DNA of 64,000 nt, taken from Lachnospiraceae bacterium (GTDB lineage: Bacteria > Bacillota > Clostridia > Lachnospirales > Lachnospiraceae). The position numbers and the translations under genes are program-made. How positions within the stretch are numbered: position 1 is the first letter of the stretch; every line of letters starts with the position of its first letter. The notes below the pieces were generated by a model. It saw only the letters and a program-made list of their open reading frames with translations. It was not told the DNA's origin and did no database searches. The stretch covers positions 202,152-266,151 of the forward strand of contig JAFTPP010000011.1 of the NCBI GenBank assembly GCA_017463255.1, written 5' to 3'. Below are positions 34,610 to 43,800 of this stretch, piece after piece.

Positions 34610-36202
34610 ATGATTAAAGATTTTAGTGAAATAGATGAACAGGAAATAACGGAGCGCAGAGAAAAGCGATTGGAAGAGAAAGCGAACGAAAACATTAATT
34701 CAGATGATATGGAAGAACTTGCCAAAGTAGCCGAAGAAGTAACTAAGGAAGTGTCTGATAAAAAAGAAGATAAGAATGAATCTGACGAACTAAAAAAGGA
34801 TTACGAAGACGTATGCTTTATTTGCAGAAGACCGGAGAGTAAGGCAGGGAAGATGTTTAAGCTTCCTAACAATATTACGGTATGTAATGATTGCATGCAT
34901 AAAACCATGGATACGGTCAGTCAGTTTGATTATCAGGGAATGTTAAATCCGCAGGATTCTTTCCCCAATATCCGATTTCTCAATATTTCTGACTTACAGG
35001 GAGAAGGTGGCATTCCAAACCGTCAGAAGATTAAGAAAAAGAAAGCAAAAGACCCTAATGCGGCTCCTGCCATAGATATTAAAAAGATACCTGCACCACA
35101 CAAGATTAAGGCAAGCCTTGATGAGTACGTGGTAGGACAGGAACATGCCAAAAAGGTTATTTCTGTTGCGGTATACAATCATTATAAGCGTGTGGCAACC
35201 GGTACAATGGACGATATAGAGATTGAAAAGTCCAACATGCTTATGATTGGTCCTACAGGATGTGGTAAGACCTATCTTGTAAAAACATTAGCAAGACTTT
35301 TGGATGTTCCCCTTGCAATTGCAGATGCAACAAGCTTAACCGAAGCAGGTTATATCGGTGATGATATTGAAAGCGTTGTAAGTAAATTGCTTGCAGCAGC
35401 GGATAACGATGTGGAAAAAGCAGAACGCGGTATTATCTTCATAGATGAGATTGATAAAATTGCCAAGAAGAAAAACACCAACAGCCGTGATGTGAGTGGT
35501 GAGTCTGTACAGCAGGGTATGTTAAAGCTGTTAGAAGGCGCAGAGATTGAAGTGCCTGTAGGAGCAAACAGCAAGAATGCCATGGTTCCTCTTACCACAG
35601 TTAACACCAGAAACATTTTGTTTATTTGTGGTGGCGCATTCCCTGATTTAGAAGATATTATCAAAGAGAGAATCAACAAAAAGGCTTCCATCGGATATGG
35701 GGCTGTTTTAAAGGATGAGGCAGATAAGGATAAAAATATTCTGTCAAAAGTTACGGTAGAAGATTTGAAGAAATTCGGTATGATTCCTGAGTTCCTTGGA
35801 CGACTTCCGATTATCTATTCTTTACAGAGTCTTGATCAGGATATGATGATGAAGATTCTTACGGAACCTAAGAATGCTATCTTAAAACAGTACCAAAAAT
35901 TATTGTTATTGGATGAAGTTAAATTGGAATTTGATGATGGAGCCATTGAGGCACTTGCAAAGCGTGCCATGGAAAATGAAACGGGAGCCAGAGCACTCCG
36001 TTCTATCATTGAAGAGATTATGTTGGATATCATGTATGAAATTCCAAAGGATGATAATATTGGTAAGGTAACCATCACGAAGGAGTATATTGAAGGAACC
36101 GGGGGACCGGTTATTGCAATCCGTGAAATTTCACAGGTTAAAGCACTTCCGGACGCCCAAGGTGAACCGGCAAAGGCAGAAAATGCAGAAAGTGCAGAGT
36201 AA
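34610..36202 (+). CDS. clpX: Divergent ClpX-like AAA+ unfoldase
   Basis: 530 residues, about 100 longer than ordinary ClpX. Residues 1-65 are an acidic/charged extension, followed by the C4 zinc domain (Cys69, 72, 92, 95). The AAA+ core has GPTGCGKT at 214-221, Walker B FIDEID at 277-282, and GARALRS as sensor-2 region. Pore loop 1 reads GYIG (247-250) instead of GYVG, and the ClpP-docking loop reads IGY (361-363) instead of the usual IGF. The gene stands alone, without clpP or tig beside it. Start chosen by GAAAGGA 6-7 bases upstream. Probably a paralogue, or the sole ClpX of this lineage. Confidence 0.85.
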   Translation: MIKDFSEIDEQEITERREKRLEEKANENINSDDMEELAKVAEEVTKEVSDKKEDKNESDELKKDYEDVCFICRRPESKAGKMFKLPNNITVCNDCMHKTMDTVSQFDYQGMLNPQDSFPNIRFLNISDLQGEGGIPNRQKIKKKKAKDPNAAPAIDIKKIPAPHKIKASLDEYVVGQEHAKKVISVAVYNHYKRVATGTMDDIEIEKSNMLMIGPTGCGKTYLVKTLARLLDVPLAIADATSLTEAGYIGDDIESVVSKLLAAADNDVEKAERGIIFIDEIDKIAKKKNTNSRDVSGESVQQGMLKLLEGAEIEVPVGANSKNAMVPLTTVNTRNILFICGGAFPDLEDIIKERINKKASIGYGAVLKDEADKDKNILSKVTVEDLKKFGMIPEFLGRLPIIYSLQSLDQDMMMKILTEPKNAILKQYQKLLLLDEVKLEFDDGAIEALAKRAMENETGARALRSIIEEIMLDIMYEIPKDDNIGKVTITKEYIEGTGGPVIAIREISQVKALPDAQGEPAKAENAESAE

Positions 36203-36255
36203 AGTTATAGGTGTTAAGGCATATCATAGATAATAAGGATGATATGGAGCATGAT

Positions 36256-38001
36256 ATGACTTGCAATGAAAGGATAAATTCAGAACAATATGGAGAATTC
36301 TTGCTAAACCGGCCGTTTACCCCATTGGTGAGGCAGGAATATCCAGAATTACAGCAGGATACAACAGATTATTGCTATGTAAAAATAGATGGTGATATTG
36401 GAGTTGTGTATTTAAACAGGGCGGAAATTGGAAGCTTAACCATTCCGCCCTTTTCTTATCAGGGGATTCCAAAAGTATACGGGCTGATGCAACAATCAGT
36501 GGTGTCAGGCATTACATTTGACCCGTTGAGCCTCATAAACTCAGGGATTACATCAGTTCAGCAAGAACCTTTATCTTTGACGGGTAAGGGGGTAGTGGTG
36601 GCATTTTTGGATACGGGGATTAACTATACCTCAGAAGTGTTTAAAAAGCCTGACGGAACCAGCAGAATCCTAGCCATATGGGATCAGACAATAACAAATG
36701 GAGATGCACCGGAAGGATTTTTATACGGTGCAGAATATACAAGAGATAATATTAACGAAGCACTGAGAGCTGCAGAACCTTTGCAGGTGGTTCCTTCTGT
36801 AGATGAAAACGGCCATGGTACGGCTATGGCAAGTGTGGCAGCAGGTAGTCGGTTAGAGGAAGGTAATACATTTTTAGGAGCCGCACCCGAAGCGGATATT
36901 CTGGTGGTAAAGCTACGGGAATGCAAGCAGTATCTTCGGGATTATTACCTGATTCCTGAAGAGGTTCCATGCTATAGCGAAGTAGATATTTTATTTGCCC
37001 TTAAGTATATTTCAAATTTTCTTATTCCGTATGAAAGACCGGTTGTTATTTGCATTGGTTTTGGAACAAATATGGGTTCCCATAGGGGAACCTCGTTATT
37101 ATCCGATTACTTAAATACTCTTTCGGAAAAAAGAAATATGAGCGTAGTGGTTTGCGGCGGTAATGAAGGAAATATGGCCAGACATTATGAAAACACATTG
37201 GATACTGGGGGAGAAAGACGTATTGATGAGGTTGAAATCAGAGTGGGGGAAAGAAATGAAAACACCAGAGGCTTCGTTATGGAAATATGGGGAACGGTAC
37301 CGGCAATTTTTACCATGTCGGTAAGAAGCCCCGGAGGAGAAAGAACCCCGGTGGTGAATTATCGGATTCCACAGTCAGTGGTGTACCGTTTTGTATATGA
37401 TAAAACCATATTAAGAGTTGATTATGTTTTGGTTGAGCAAGGCTCAGGAGAACAGTTGATTATTTTGCGGTTTCAGGATCCTACACCGGGGATATGGACG
37501 GTTACATTGACCAATGAGTCTGAGACCATAGAAGCACCGGTTCATATTTGGCTTCCAATTGAAGATTTCTTGCCAAATACAACCAACTTTTTACGGCCGT
37601 CCCCCTACACTACCATTACCGAGCCCGGTTTTACAGGCAAGGTGATTACTACTTCCACGTATAACGATAGAGATGACAGTTTTTACATTGCTTCCGGAAG
37701 AGGATGGGGCAGGGGAAGAGAATTAAAGCCCGATTTTGCAGCACCGGGGGTTATGGTGTCTACGGTTTTGGGTGACAGAACCGGTGCCAGTATTGCGTCT
37801 GCCATAACAGCAGGTGCCGTAGCACAATTTATGCAATGGGCAGTATTGCAGAATAACGACCCATGGGTTAATAATGAGAATGTAAAGAGTTATTTTATAA
37901 GAGGAGCGTCAAGAAAAGATGATGTTACTTATCCGAACCGTGAAACCGGTTTTGGACTGTTAAATTTGCAGGGAGTGTTTGACAGTCTGGCAGAGCAATA
38001 A
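36256..38001 (+). CDS. S8 (subtilisin-like) peptidase, no signal peptide
   Basis: About 581 residues. The triad is complete: Asp119 in FLDTGIN, His187 in NGHGTAMASVAAG and Ser512 in RTGASIASAITAG, with the oxyanion Asn in GGNEGN near 303. The catalytic Ser motif is GASIASA rather than GTSMA. A long insert sits between His and Ser. No signal peptide or prodomain cleavage site is evident, resembling CspABC-like and other clostridial S8 proteins. GGAG 6 bases before 36256 favours this ATG; ATG 36244 and GTG 36211 are also in frame. Substrate unknown. Confidence 0.8.
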   Translation: MTCNERINSEQYGEFLLNRPFTPLVRQEYPELQQDTTDYCYVKIDGDIGVVYLNRAEIGSLTIPPFSYQGIPKVYGLMQQSVVSGITFDPLSLINSGITSVQQEPLSLTGKGVVVAFLDTGINYTSEVFKKPDGTSRILAIWDQTITNGDAPEGFLYGAEYTRDNINEALRAAEPLQVVPSVDENGHGTAMASVAAGSRLEEGNTFLGAAPEADILVVKLRECKQYLRDYYLIPEEVPCYSEVDILFALKYISNFLIPYERPVVICIGFGTNMGSHRGTSLLSDYLNTLSEKRNMSVVVCGGNEGNMARHYENTLDTGGERRIDEVEIRVGERNENTRGFVMEIWGTVPAIFTMSVRSPGGERTPVVNYRIPQSVVYRFVYDKTILRVDYVLVEQGSGEQLIILRFQDPTPGIWTVTLTNESETIEAPVHIWLPIEDFLPNTTNFLRPSPYTTITEPGFTGKVITTSTYNDRDDSFYIASGRGWGRGRELKPDFAAPGVMVSTVLGDRTGASIASAITAGAVAQFMQWAVLQNNDPWVNNENVKSYFIRGASRKDDVTYPNRETGFGLLNLQGVFDSLAEQ

Positions 38002-38004
38002 TCT

Positions 38005-38043
38005 TAAGAAAATTGTAAGAAATATATACTTTTTTTGTAAGAA
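38005..38043 (+). promoter_or_regulatory. TAAGAA direct repeats, probable response-regulator operator
   Basis: TAAGAA occurs at 38005, 38016 and 38038, spaced by 11 and 22 bases, i.e. one and two helix turns; the last two copies extend to TTGTAAGAA. A TATAAT lies at 38052-38057. In-phase direct repeats next to the -35 region are the usual target of OmpR/PhoB-family dimers, so this looks like autoregulation of the following two-component genes. Confidence 0.55.
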
Positions 38044-38083
38044 TTCTATACTATAATACATTTAGAAACGTGAGGGAAAGTAC

Positions 38084-38791
38084 ATGGCAGAAGAAATGGG
38101 ACAGAATATTCTGGTGGTAGATGATGATGTGGATATTGTAGATACCATCCGGATTCAATTGGAAAAAGAAGGATACAAGGTATTTGTGGCATATGATGGG
38201 CAACAGGCCATAGAAATGCTAAATAAAGAGGCCATCCATTTAATGTTAATAGATGTGATGATGCCCCGTATGGATGGTTTTTCTGCTATTTTAAAAATCC
38301 GTGAAGGTAAAAATCTTCCAATCATTGTCATGTCGGCTAAGACAGAGGATTCTGACAAGATACTGGGTCTTTCCATAGGGGCTGACGATTACGTGACAAA
38401 GCCCTTTAACAGCAAGGAACTTTTGGCAAGGATAAAGAGTCAGTTAAGACGTTACTTTAGTTTGGGAGATGCCAGTGCTGGGGTTCAAAGCGTGCAGATT
38501 GGAAGATTGTCCTATGATTTTGCAAGACACGAGCTATGTGTGGATGGGGAGCCTGTGAAGCTTACTCAAACGGAAATGAGAATATTGGAACTGTTAATGC
38601 GTTCACCGGGAAGAATCTTTTCCGCAGAAGAGATTTACGCAAGAGTCTGGGATGATCCCATTTCTTTTTCAGGGGAGAGTACGGTTATGGTACATATCCG
38701 AAGAATCCGTGAAAAGATTGAGATTAATCCGAAAGAACCGGAATACTTAAAGGTGGTGTGGGGAGTTGGATACAAAATTGAAAAAAGGTAA
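38084..38791 (+). CDS. OmpR/PhoB-family response regulator (VanR-like)
   Basis: 235 residues. Receiver domain 7-120 with acidic pocket DDD (13-15), phospho-acceptor Asp57 in LIDVMMPRMDG and Lys in YVTKPF. The C-terminal winged helix (about 135-233) ends VWGVGYKIEK. Next gene, a sensor kinase, overlaps its 3' end by 26 bases. The signal is unknown. Upstream TAAGAA repeats suggest autoregulation. Confidence 0.92.
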   Translation: MAEEMGQNILVVDDDVDIVDTIRIQLEKEGYKVFVAYDGQQAIEMLNKEAIHLMLIDVMMPRMDGFSAILKIREGKNLPIIVMSAKTEDSDKILGLSIGADDYVTKPFNSKELLARIKSQLRRYFSLGDASAGVQSVQIGRLSYDFARHELCVDGEPVKLTQTEMRILELLMRSPGRIFSAEEIYARVWDDPISFSGESTVMVHIRRIREKIEINPKEPEYLKVVWGVGYKIEKR

Positions 38792-40934
38792 GATGGTAAG
38801 AGCTGTCATATATAGAATTCTGGCATTTGCTATTTTTATTAATATGATTGTAATCGTAATCAGTAATCATGATTTATTTGATGATTGGACGGAAATTGAT
38901 TACGAATACTTGCTGGAAGGAAATCCCAATGCTCTTCCTGAATATCGTGAGTACATAGACACATTTTATAGAAATCTTATGCTAAAGGAAGCAGGAATCG
39001 GTGATGAAGAAGGATATCAGCTTAAAAATTCCGAGGATATCATGGCGAAGATTAAGCAGGAATTCCAATGGGTAAAAGCATATAACTATAATGATTTATT
39101 ATACGGCGTATATGACACTTATACATGGCGGGATGAGGCCATTGAATCCAATGTAAGCTATCCTATGTTATCATCCACAGGTCAGCCTCTGCTTCCTGAT
39201 GGAGTGGAACTGTGTTATTTTTGGAATGGCAGTACGGAAATAGAAGGAGAATACTACTATTACCCCCAGTGGACGAATTACCGTCCATATCAATATGGTG
39301 CGTCAAGGATAATGGTGGTGGTGGCAGTAGATACCGATATTACAGATAAGATTATTTCACCCATTGATGCGTTCCAGGCTCAGGCTAAGCAGACACAGAT
39401 TCTTTTCTTTGCTTTCTTAATAAGCTTTATGCTGTGGATTCTTTGCCTGATTGCAAGCCTGTTATCCATGAAAGCCTATAAAAGAGCAAAAGAAAGCTTT
39501 GCGGCCGTATCAGGCAGAGTGTTTTTGGAGATTAAGCTTTTAGTGCTTATTTTAATAGGGGTTGCAGCTTTTGCTGCTACCGAGAATTGGATGCGATATA
39601 TGTCCTATGAATTGTTGGAAGGCTCGACAATATATTCTTTGATATTAATGGGATTAAGTATTCCGTTATATCTGTTATGGCTTGACTGGAAAGGAAATTC
39701 GCTTGATGTTTTCAAACAGTGCATTCCTGCTGTCTTATATCGGGAATTGCGGGACGTAATGGATGGAAAACCATGGGAAAAGAAGTATTTTGTCTTTTCA
39801 ACGCTTCCGCAAATCCTAGGTATTATTGCAGTGGTAATAGCGGTAATTATGTCCACTTTTGTACCGGATTGGGAGAGAATAGCGCAGGAAATCTATCTTA
39901 ACACACATTTCTATTATTATGTGATATTTGAACGTGTTGCCTTGCAGTTGATGACTCCTTTCTATGTAGCGGCAGCGATGCTTGCTATAGGCGTAGTATT
40001 GCTGATTTTTGCCCAGATTCAAAAGGTCAGGCTGTATCGTGAAGTGCGAAATCTGACACAGGCAGTTTCCTTAATCCATAAAGGAAATGTATCAGGAGTT
40101 GTAGGAAATAAGCCATATGCATATTTAGAAAAGGCCGCTTCAGAGTTAAATGAGTTGGAACGTGGTATTTCATCAGCCGTAGAGGTAAGAAGTCGTGCGG
40201 AACGTATGAAGGTAGAGCTGATTACAAATGTGTCTCATGATCTAAAGACACCGTTAACATCGCTTATTAATTATGCAGACCTTCTCTGTGAAGAGGATTT
40301 AAATGAGCAGGCAGCAGGTTACGCTCTGAACATGCGTGAAAAGCTGTATAAATTAAAAAATATGGTCCAGGATGTTTTTGAAATATCTAAGGCAAGTACG
40401 GGGAATCTTCCTTTGGAAATAAGAACACTTGAATTAAATAAACTGATATTACAGACACAGGCAGATATGGATGAAAAAATCAATGAAAGTACTTTGACAT
40501 TAAAAAACCGTTTGTGTGAAGAGCCGGTATACTTAAATGCAGATGCCGACAAGTTGTATCGGGTATTTTTAAATCTGTATTCCAATGCATTAAAATATTC
40601 TTTGGAACATTCACGGGTATATACTACAGTAAATGCTACCACAGAGGAAATCGAAGTGAGTATTAAAAATACATCAAGATATGAGATGAATTTTGATGAA
40701 ACAGAGATTGTGGAAAGATTTGTACGTGCAGATGAATCCAGGACATCGGAAGGAAGCGGTTTGGGCTTATCCATTGTGCAAAGCTTTGTGGAAGCCATTG
40801 ACGGTTCTTTTGATATTTTCATTGATGCCGATATGTTTACAGCCGTTTTAAGGTTCCCACGTGTACCTGCACCTAAGGAAGAGAGCATACAGGAAACTGC
40901 GCCAACGGAGAATTTTCCTGCAGAAATTGAATAG
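38766..40934 (+). CDS. Membrane sensor histidine kinase (VanS-like)
   Basis: 722 residues, partner of the upstream response regulator. One N-terminal membrane segment (13-33), an extracellular domain of about 170 residues, then five more hydrophobic segments between 205 and 415, so the sensor has multiple passes. DHp box with His491 in NVSHDLKTPL, N-box NLYSNALKYS and G-box SEGSGLGLSIV. The start is taken as TTG at 38766, 9 bases after AGGTGG and inside the regulator gene; ATG 38793 is the alternative. Signal unknown. Confidence 0.88.
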   Translation: MDTKLKKGKMVRAVIYRILAFAIFINMIVIVISNHDLFDDWTEIDYEYLLEGNPNALPEYREYIDTFYRNLMLKEAGIGDEEGYQLKNSEDIMAKIKQEFQWVKAYNYNDLLYGVYDTYTWRDEAIESNVSYPMLSSTGQPLLPDGVELCYFWNGSTEIEGEYYYYPQWTNYRPYQYGASRIMVVVAVDTDITDKIISPIDAFQAQAKQTQILFFAFLISFMLWILCLIASLLSMKAYKRAKESFAAVSGRVFLEIKLLVLILIGVAAFAATENWMRYMSYELLEGSTIYSLILMGLSIPLYLLWLDWKGNSLDVFKQCIPAVLYRELRDVMDGKPWEKKYFVFSTLPQILGIIAVVIAVIMSTFVPDWERIAQEIYLNTHFYYYVIFERVALQLMTPFYVAAAMLAIGVVLLIFAQIQKVRLYREVRNLTQAVSLIHKGNVSGVVGNKPYAYLEKAASELNELERGISSAVEVRSRAERMKVELITNVSHDLKTPLTSLINYADLLCEEDLNEQAAGYALNMREKLYKLKNMVQDVFEISKASTGNLPLEIRTLELNKLILQTQADMDEKINESTLTLKNRLCEEPVYLNADADKLYRVFLNLYSNALKYSLEHSRVYTTVNATTEEIEVSIKNTSRYEMNFDETEIVERFVRADESRTSEGSGLGLSIVQSFVEAIDGSFDIFIDADMFTAVLRFPRVPAPKEESIQETAPTENFPAEIE

Positions 40935-40976
40935 CCCTTTGGATAGAAAAGATAAGTGCTTTTCTATTTAAAAATC

Positions 40977-41012
40977 AGCAGAAGGTGAAATGATGTAACC
41001 TTCTGCTTTTTT
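40977..41012 (+). terminator. Intrinsic terminator after the two-component operon
   Basis: AGCAGAAGGT (40977-40986) pairs with ACCTTCTGCT (40998-41007), followed by TTTTTT. Confidence 0.85.
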
Positions 41013-41080
41013 CTTGACAGAAACCATATTCTTTGCCATCATATTAGTATTGGCAAAAGTACAATATAGGGGTAAATGAA

Positions 41081-42310
41081 ATGAAAAAAATATGTGTGTT
41101 TCTATTGAGCGTGCTGTTGTTATTGACAGGGTGTGCGCCTATGTGGGATTCCTCATATCATACGGGCCGTCATGAAGATTTTGGCAAGGAAGAGAACGAA
41201 ATGTCAGAAGGAAACGGTGCACAAACAGGTACAACCGGCACCGAGGCATTGGAGTTTGTTGCTAATATGGGTGTTGGCTGGAATCTGGGTAATACCATGG
41301 ATGCGTATGATAATGGCTTTGGCTTTAATTCAGAGTTAAGCTATGAAACCATGTGGAGTGGTGCTGTCACCACACAGGAATTGGTAGATGCAGTAAAAGC
41401 GGCAGGATTTAATATTTTACGAATTCCGATTTCGTGGAACAATCATTTATCAAAAGGCGACAGGAAGATAAATGAAGAATGGATTAACAGAGTCCGCGAA
41501 ATTGTAGATTATGCGTACAATCAGGATATGTATGTGATTATTAATACGCACCATGATCTTCATATTGCGTATTATTATCCGTCAAAAGAGTACGAGGAGA
41601 GAAGCGTTGCCTTTGTGGAAACCGTTTGGTCGCAGATTGCAGAGTACTTTAAGGATTATGGTGACAGGCTGATTTTTGAAGGAATCAATGAGCCCAGGTT
41701 AAAAGATACAAAATACGAATGGAATTTTGATTCAAACGCTACAGAATGTGTGGAAGCCATGGAAGTCATTAATAAAATGAATCAGGCATTTGTGGATACC
41801 GTACGTAATGCAGGCGGTAATAATGCAACCCGTTATCTGATGGTTCCGGGATATGCGGCATCCTTACATGGTTGTACCAATGAATATTTTGTATTGCCTG
41901 CGGATGCACAAAATCGTGTTATTGTCTCAATTCATGCCTATGTGCCATATAATTTTGCGTTGCAGGCGGAAACGGAATCCGGTAGTGTTAAGAAGTTTAA
42001 TACTGCCAATATATCCTCCACAAGGGATATTGACTGGATGATGGATAGTATTCAGGAAACCTTCTTGTCAAAAGGGGTTCCGGTAATCATCGGTGAATTC
42101 GGTGCCAGAGACAAGGATAATGAAGAAGACCGAGCTGCCTATGTAAAATATTATTTGGACGCAGCAAAAGAGGTTGGAGTACCTTGTCTTTTATGGGATA
42201 ATCACAATTTTTCCGATAGTGGGGAAGCATTTGGATTAATTGACAGAGAAACCTATGAATGGAAATTCCCGTTGATTATGGATGCCATTTCTGAGGTGGC
42301 AGGTAAATAA
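41081..42310 (+). CDS. GH5 endoglucanase-like lipoprotein
   Basis: A secreted, lipid-anchored glycoside hydrolase family 5 enzyme of 409 residues. Lipobox LLTGC with Cys18, a 40-residue polar linker, then the TIM barrel: GVGWNLGNTMDA (64-75), ISWNNHL, NTHHD (155-159), acid/base Glu204 in GINEPR and nucleophile Glu339 in IIGEFGA. No binding module. Family 5 enzymes of this kind cut beta-1,4-glucans or mannans; the exact substrate is not readable. A TTGACA at 41014 follows the terminator, but I see no good -10. Confidence 0.9.
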   Translation: MKKICVFLLSVLLLLTGCAPMWDSSYHTGRHEDFGKEENEMSEGNGAQTGTTGTEALEFVANMGVGWNLGNTMDAYDNGFGFNSELSYETMWSGAVTTQELVDAVKAAGFNILRIPISWNNHLSKGDRKINEEWINRVREIVDYAYNQDMYVIINTHHDLHIAYYYPSKEYEERSVAFVETVWSQIAEYFKDYGDRLIFEGINEPRLKDTKYEWNFDSNATECVEAMEVINKMNQAFVDTVRNAGGNNATRYLMVPGYAASLHGCTNEYFVLPADAQNRVIVSIHAYVPYNFALQAETESGSVKKFNTANISSTRDIDWMMDSIQETFLSKGVPVIIGEFGARDKDNEEDRAAYVKYYLDAAKEVGVPCLLWDNHNFSDSGEAFGLIDRETYEWKFPLIMDAISEVAGK

Positions 42311-42328
42311 TACAGTGATATAAGTAAT

Positions 42329-42358
42329 AAGGGTTCATGAGATTATTCATGAACCCTT
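42329..42358. terminator. Bidirectional terminator between GH5 gene and dapL
   Basis: AAGGGTTCATGA (42329-42340) pairs with TCATGAACCCTT (42347-42358); loop of six. Convergent genes lie on both sides. Confidence 0.8.
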
Positions 42359-42377
42359 AAGTATTTTGTATGATATT

Positions 42378-43574
42378 TTAGAGTAATTTTTCAATACGTG
42401 CTACAGCTTCTAATGTGTTTTCACGGCTTCCGAATCCTGTCAGACGGAAGAAATATTTTCCGTTTTCACCGAATCCTGCACCCGGAGTTCCTACAACCTG
42501 AACTTCATTTAACAGGTAATCAAAGAATTCCCAGCTTTCCATGCCATTAGGACATTCAAACCAGATATATGGTGAATTTACACCGCCATAATAACGGATG
42601 CCCTTTTTAGCGAAGCATTCTGCAATAATCTTTGCATTTTCCTGATAGTAAGCCACATTAGCCTTGCATTGAGCCATACCTTCTTCAGTAAATACGGCAG
42701 CAGCACCGCTTTGAACAATATAAGAAACCCCGTTGAATTTAGTTGACTGTCTGCGGTTCCACATAGCGTTAAGACTCATTTCCACGCCACGGCTTGTCAT
42801 AACCTTTAAATCCATAGGAACAATGGTGTATCCGCATCTTGTACCTGTAAATCCTGCAGTTTTTGAAAGAGAACAGAATTCAATGGCACATTTTTTTGCT
42901 CCCTCAATTGCAAAAATGCTCTTTGGTAATTCAGGATCTGTAATGAAGCATTCATACGCAGAGTCATAAAGAATGATAGCGTCATTCGCCAGTGCGTAAT
43001 CTACCCATACCTTTAACTGTTCTTTGTTATATGCAGCACCTGTTGGGTTATTCGGTGAACAAATGTAAATAATATCTGCATGTACATTAGGATCAGGCAT
43101 TGGTAAAAAGTTGTTTTCTGCATTGGCATTAATATATGTGATTTTTCTTCCGTTCATGGTATTGGTATCCACATAAACAGGATATACCGGATCCGGAATT
43201 AAGATAACATTGTCTTTGTCAAATAAGTCTGTAATATTACCGGTATCACTTTTTGCGCCATCGGAAATAAATACTTCTTTGGCATCAATGTTCACACAAT
43301 TTCTGTTATAGTAATCAACGATAGCATTTCTTAAAAATTCGTATCCCTGTTCAGGTCCATATCCCTTAAAGGTATCACTGCTTGCCATGTCGTCAACACC
43401 TTTATGAAGTCCTTCAATTACTTCGGGACTTAATGGACGTGTAACATCACCGATTCCTAAACGGATTATTTTTTTATCAGGATTAGCTGCACTGTATGCG
43501 TTAACACGGTGTGCAATCTCACTGAAAAGATAACTGTCTTTTAAATCAAGGTAGTTTTCGTTTAATTTTGCCAT
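42378..43574 (-). CDS. dapL: LL-diaminopimelate aminotransferase
   Basis: PLP enzyme converting tetrahydrodipicolinate to LL-diaminopimelate in one step of lysine and peptidoglycan synthesis. 398 residues from the ATG at 43574-43572, with GGAGGA upstream; the longer frame to 43628 has no site. Fold-type I features: GIGDVTRPL at the N terminus, SDGAKSDTGN, SPNNPTGA near 174, DSAY near 204 and the PLP lysine Lys238 in SLSKTAGFTGTR. Monocistronic, convergent with GH5. Confidence 0.93.
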   Translation of the reverse strand: MAKLNENYLDLKDSYLFSEIAHRVNAYSAANPDKKIIRLGIGDVTRPLSPEVIEGLHKGVDDMASSDTFKGYGPEQGYEFLRNAIVDYYNRNCVNIDAKEVFISDGAKSDTGNITDLFDKDNVILIPDPVYPVYVDTNTMNGRKITYINANAENNFLPMPDPNVHADIIYICSPNNPTGAAYNKEQLKVWVDYALANDAIILYDSAYECFITDPELPKSIFAIEGAKKCAIEFCSLSKTAGFTGTRCGYTIVPMDLKVMTSRGVEMSLNAMWNRRQSTKFNGVSYIVQSGAAAVFTEEGMAQCKANVAYYQENAKIIAECFAKKGIRYYGGVNSPYIWFECPNGMESWEFFDYLLNEVQVVGTPGAGFGENGKYFFRLTGFGSRENTLEAVARIEKLL

Positions 43575-43626
43575 AATATCTATATCCTCCATCAATAAAA
43601 TAAACATAGTAGTACTTTGTAGGAAC

Positions 43627-43655
43627 ACTATAATTCAGTACTGTAAAAAAGTCAA
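43627..43655 (-). promoter_or_regulatory. dapL promoter
   Basis: Minus strand TTGACT (43655-43650), 17-base spacer, TATAGT (43632-43627), about 53 bases before the start codon. Confidence 0.75.
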
Positions 43656-43679
43656 TAGTTTTACTGGAAAAAGTAATGT

Positions 43680-43708
43680 TTTTCATATGTATTGCAATAT
43701 GCTATAAT
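43680..43708 (+). promoter_or_regulatory. Promoter of the VTC-domain operon
   Basis: TTTTCA at 43680-43685, 17-base spacer, perfect TATAAT at 43703-43708, 92 bases before the first gene. Confidence 0.55.
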
Positions 43709-43800
43709 CTAATGAAAACATAGAAAGTTCCATTTTTGTTCACGGATAATTCACTTTTTCATAGTAGTATGGAGCTTGTAAGAGAAAAGGGGGTGTCCTG

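Noticed and set aside
41014..41060. TTGACA at 41014 as a GH5 promoter
   Set aside because: No acceptable -10 at 16-18 bases (CATCAT at best), so it was not listed.
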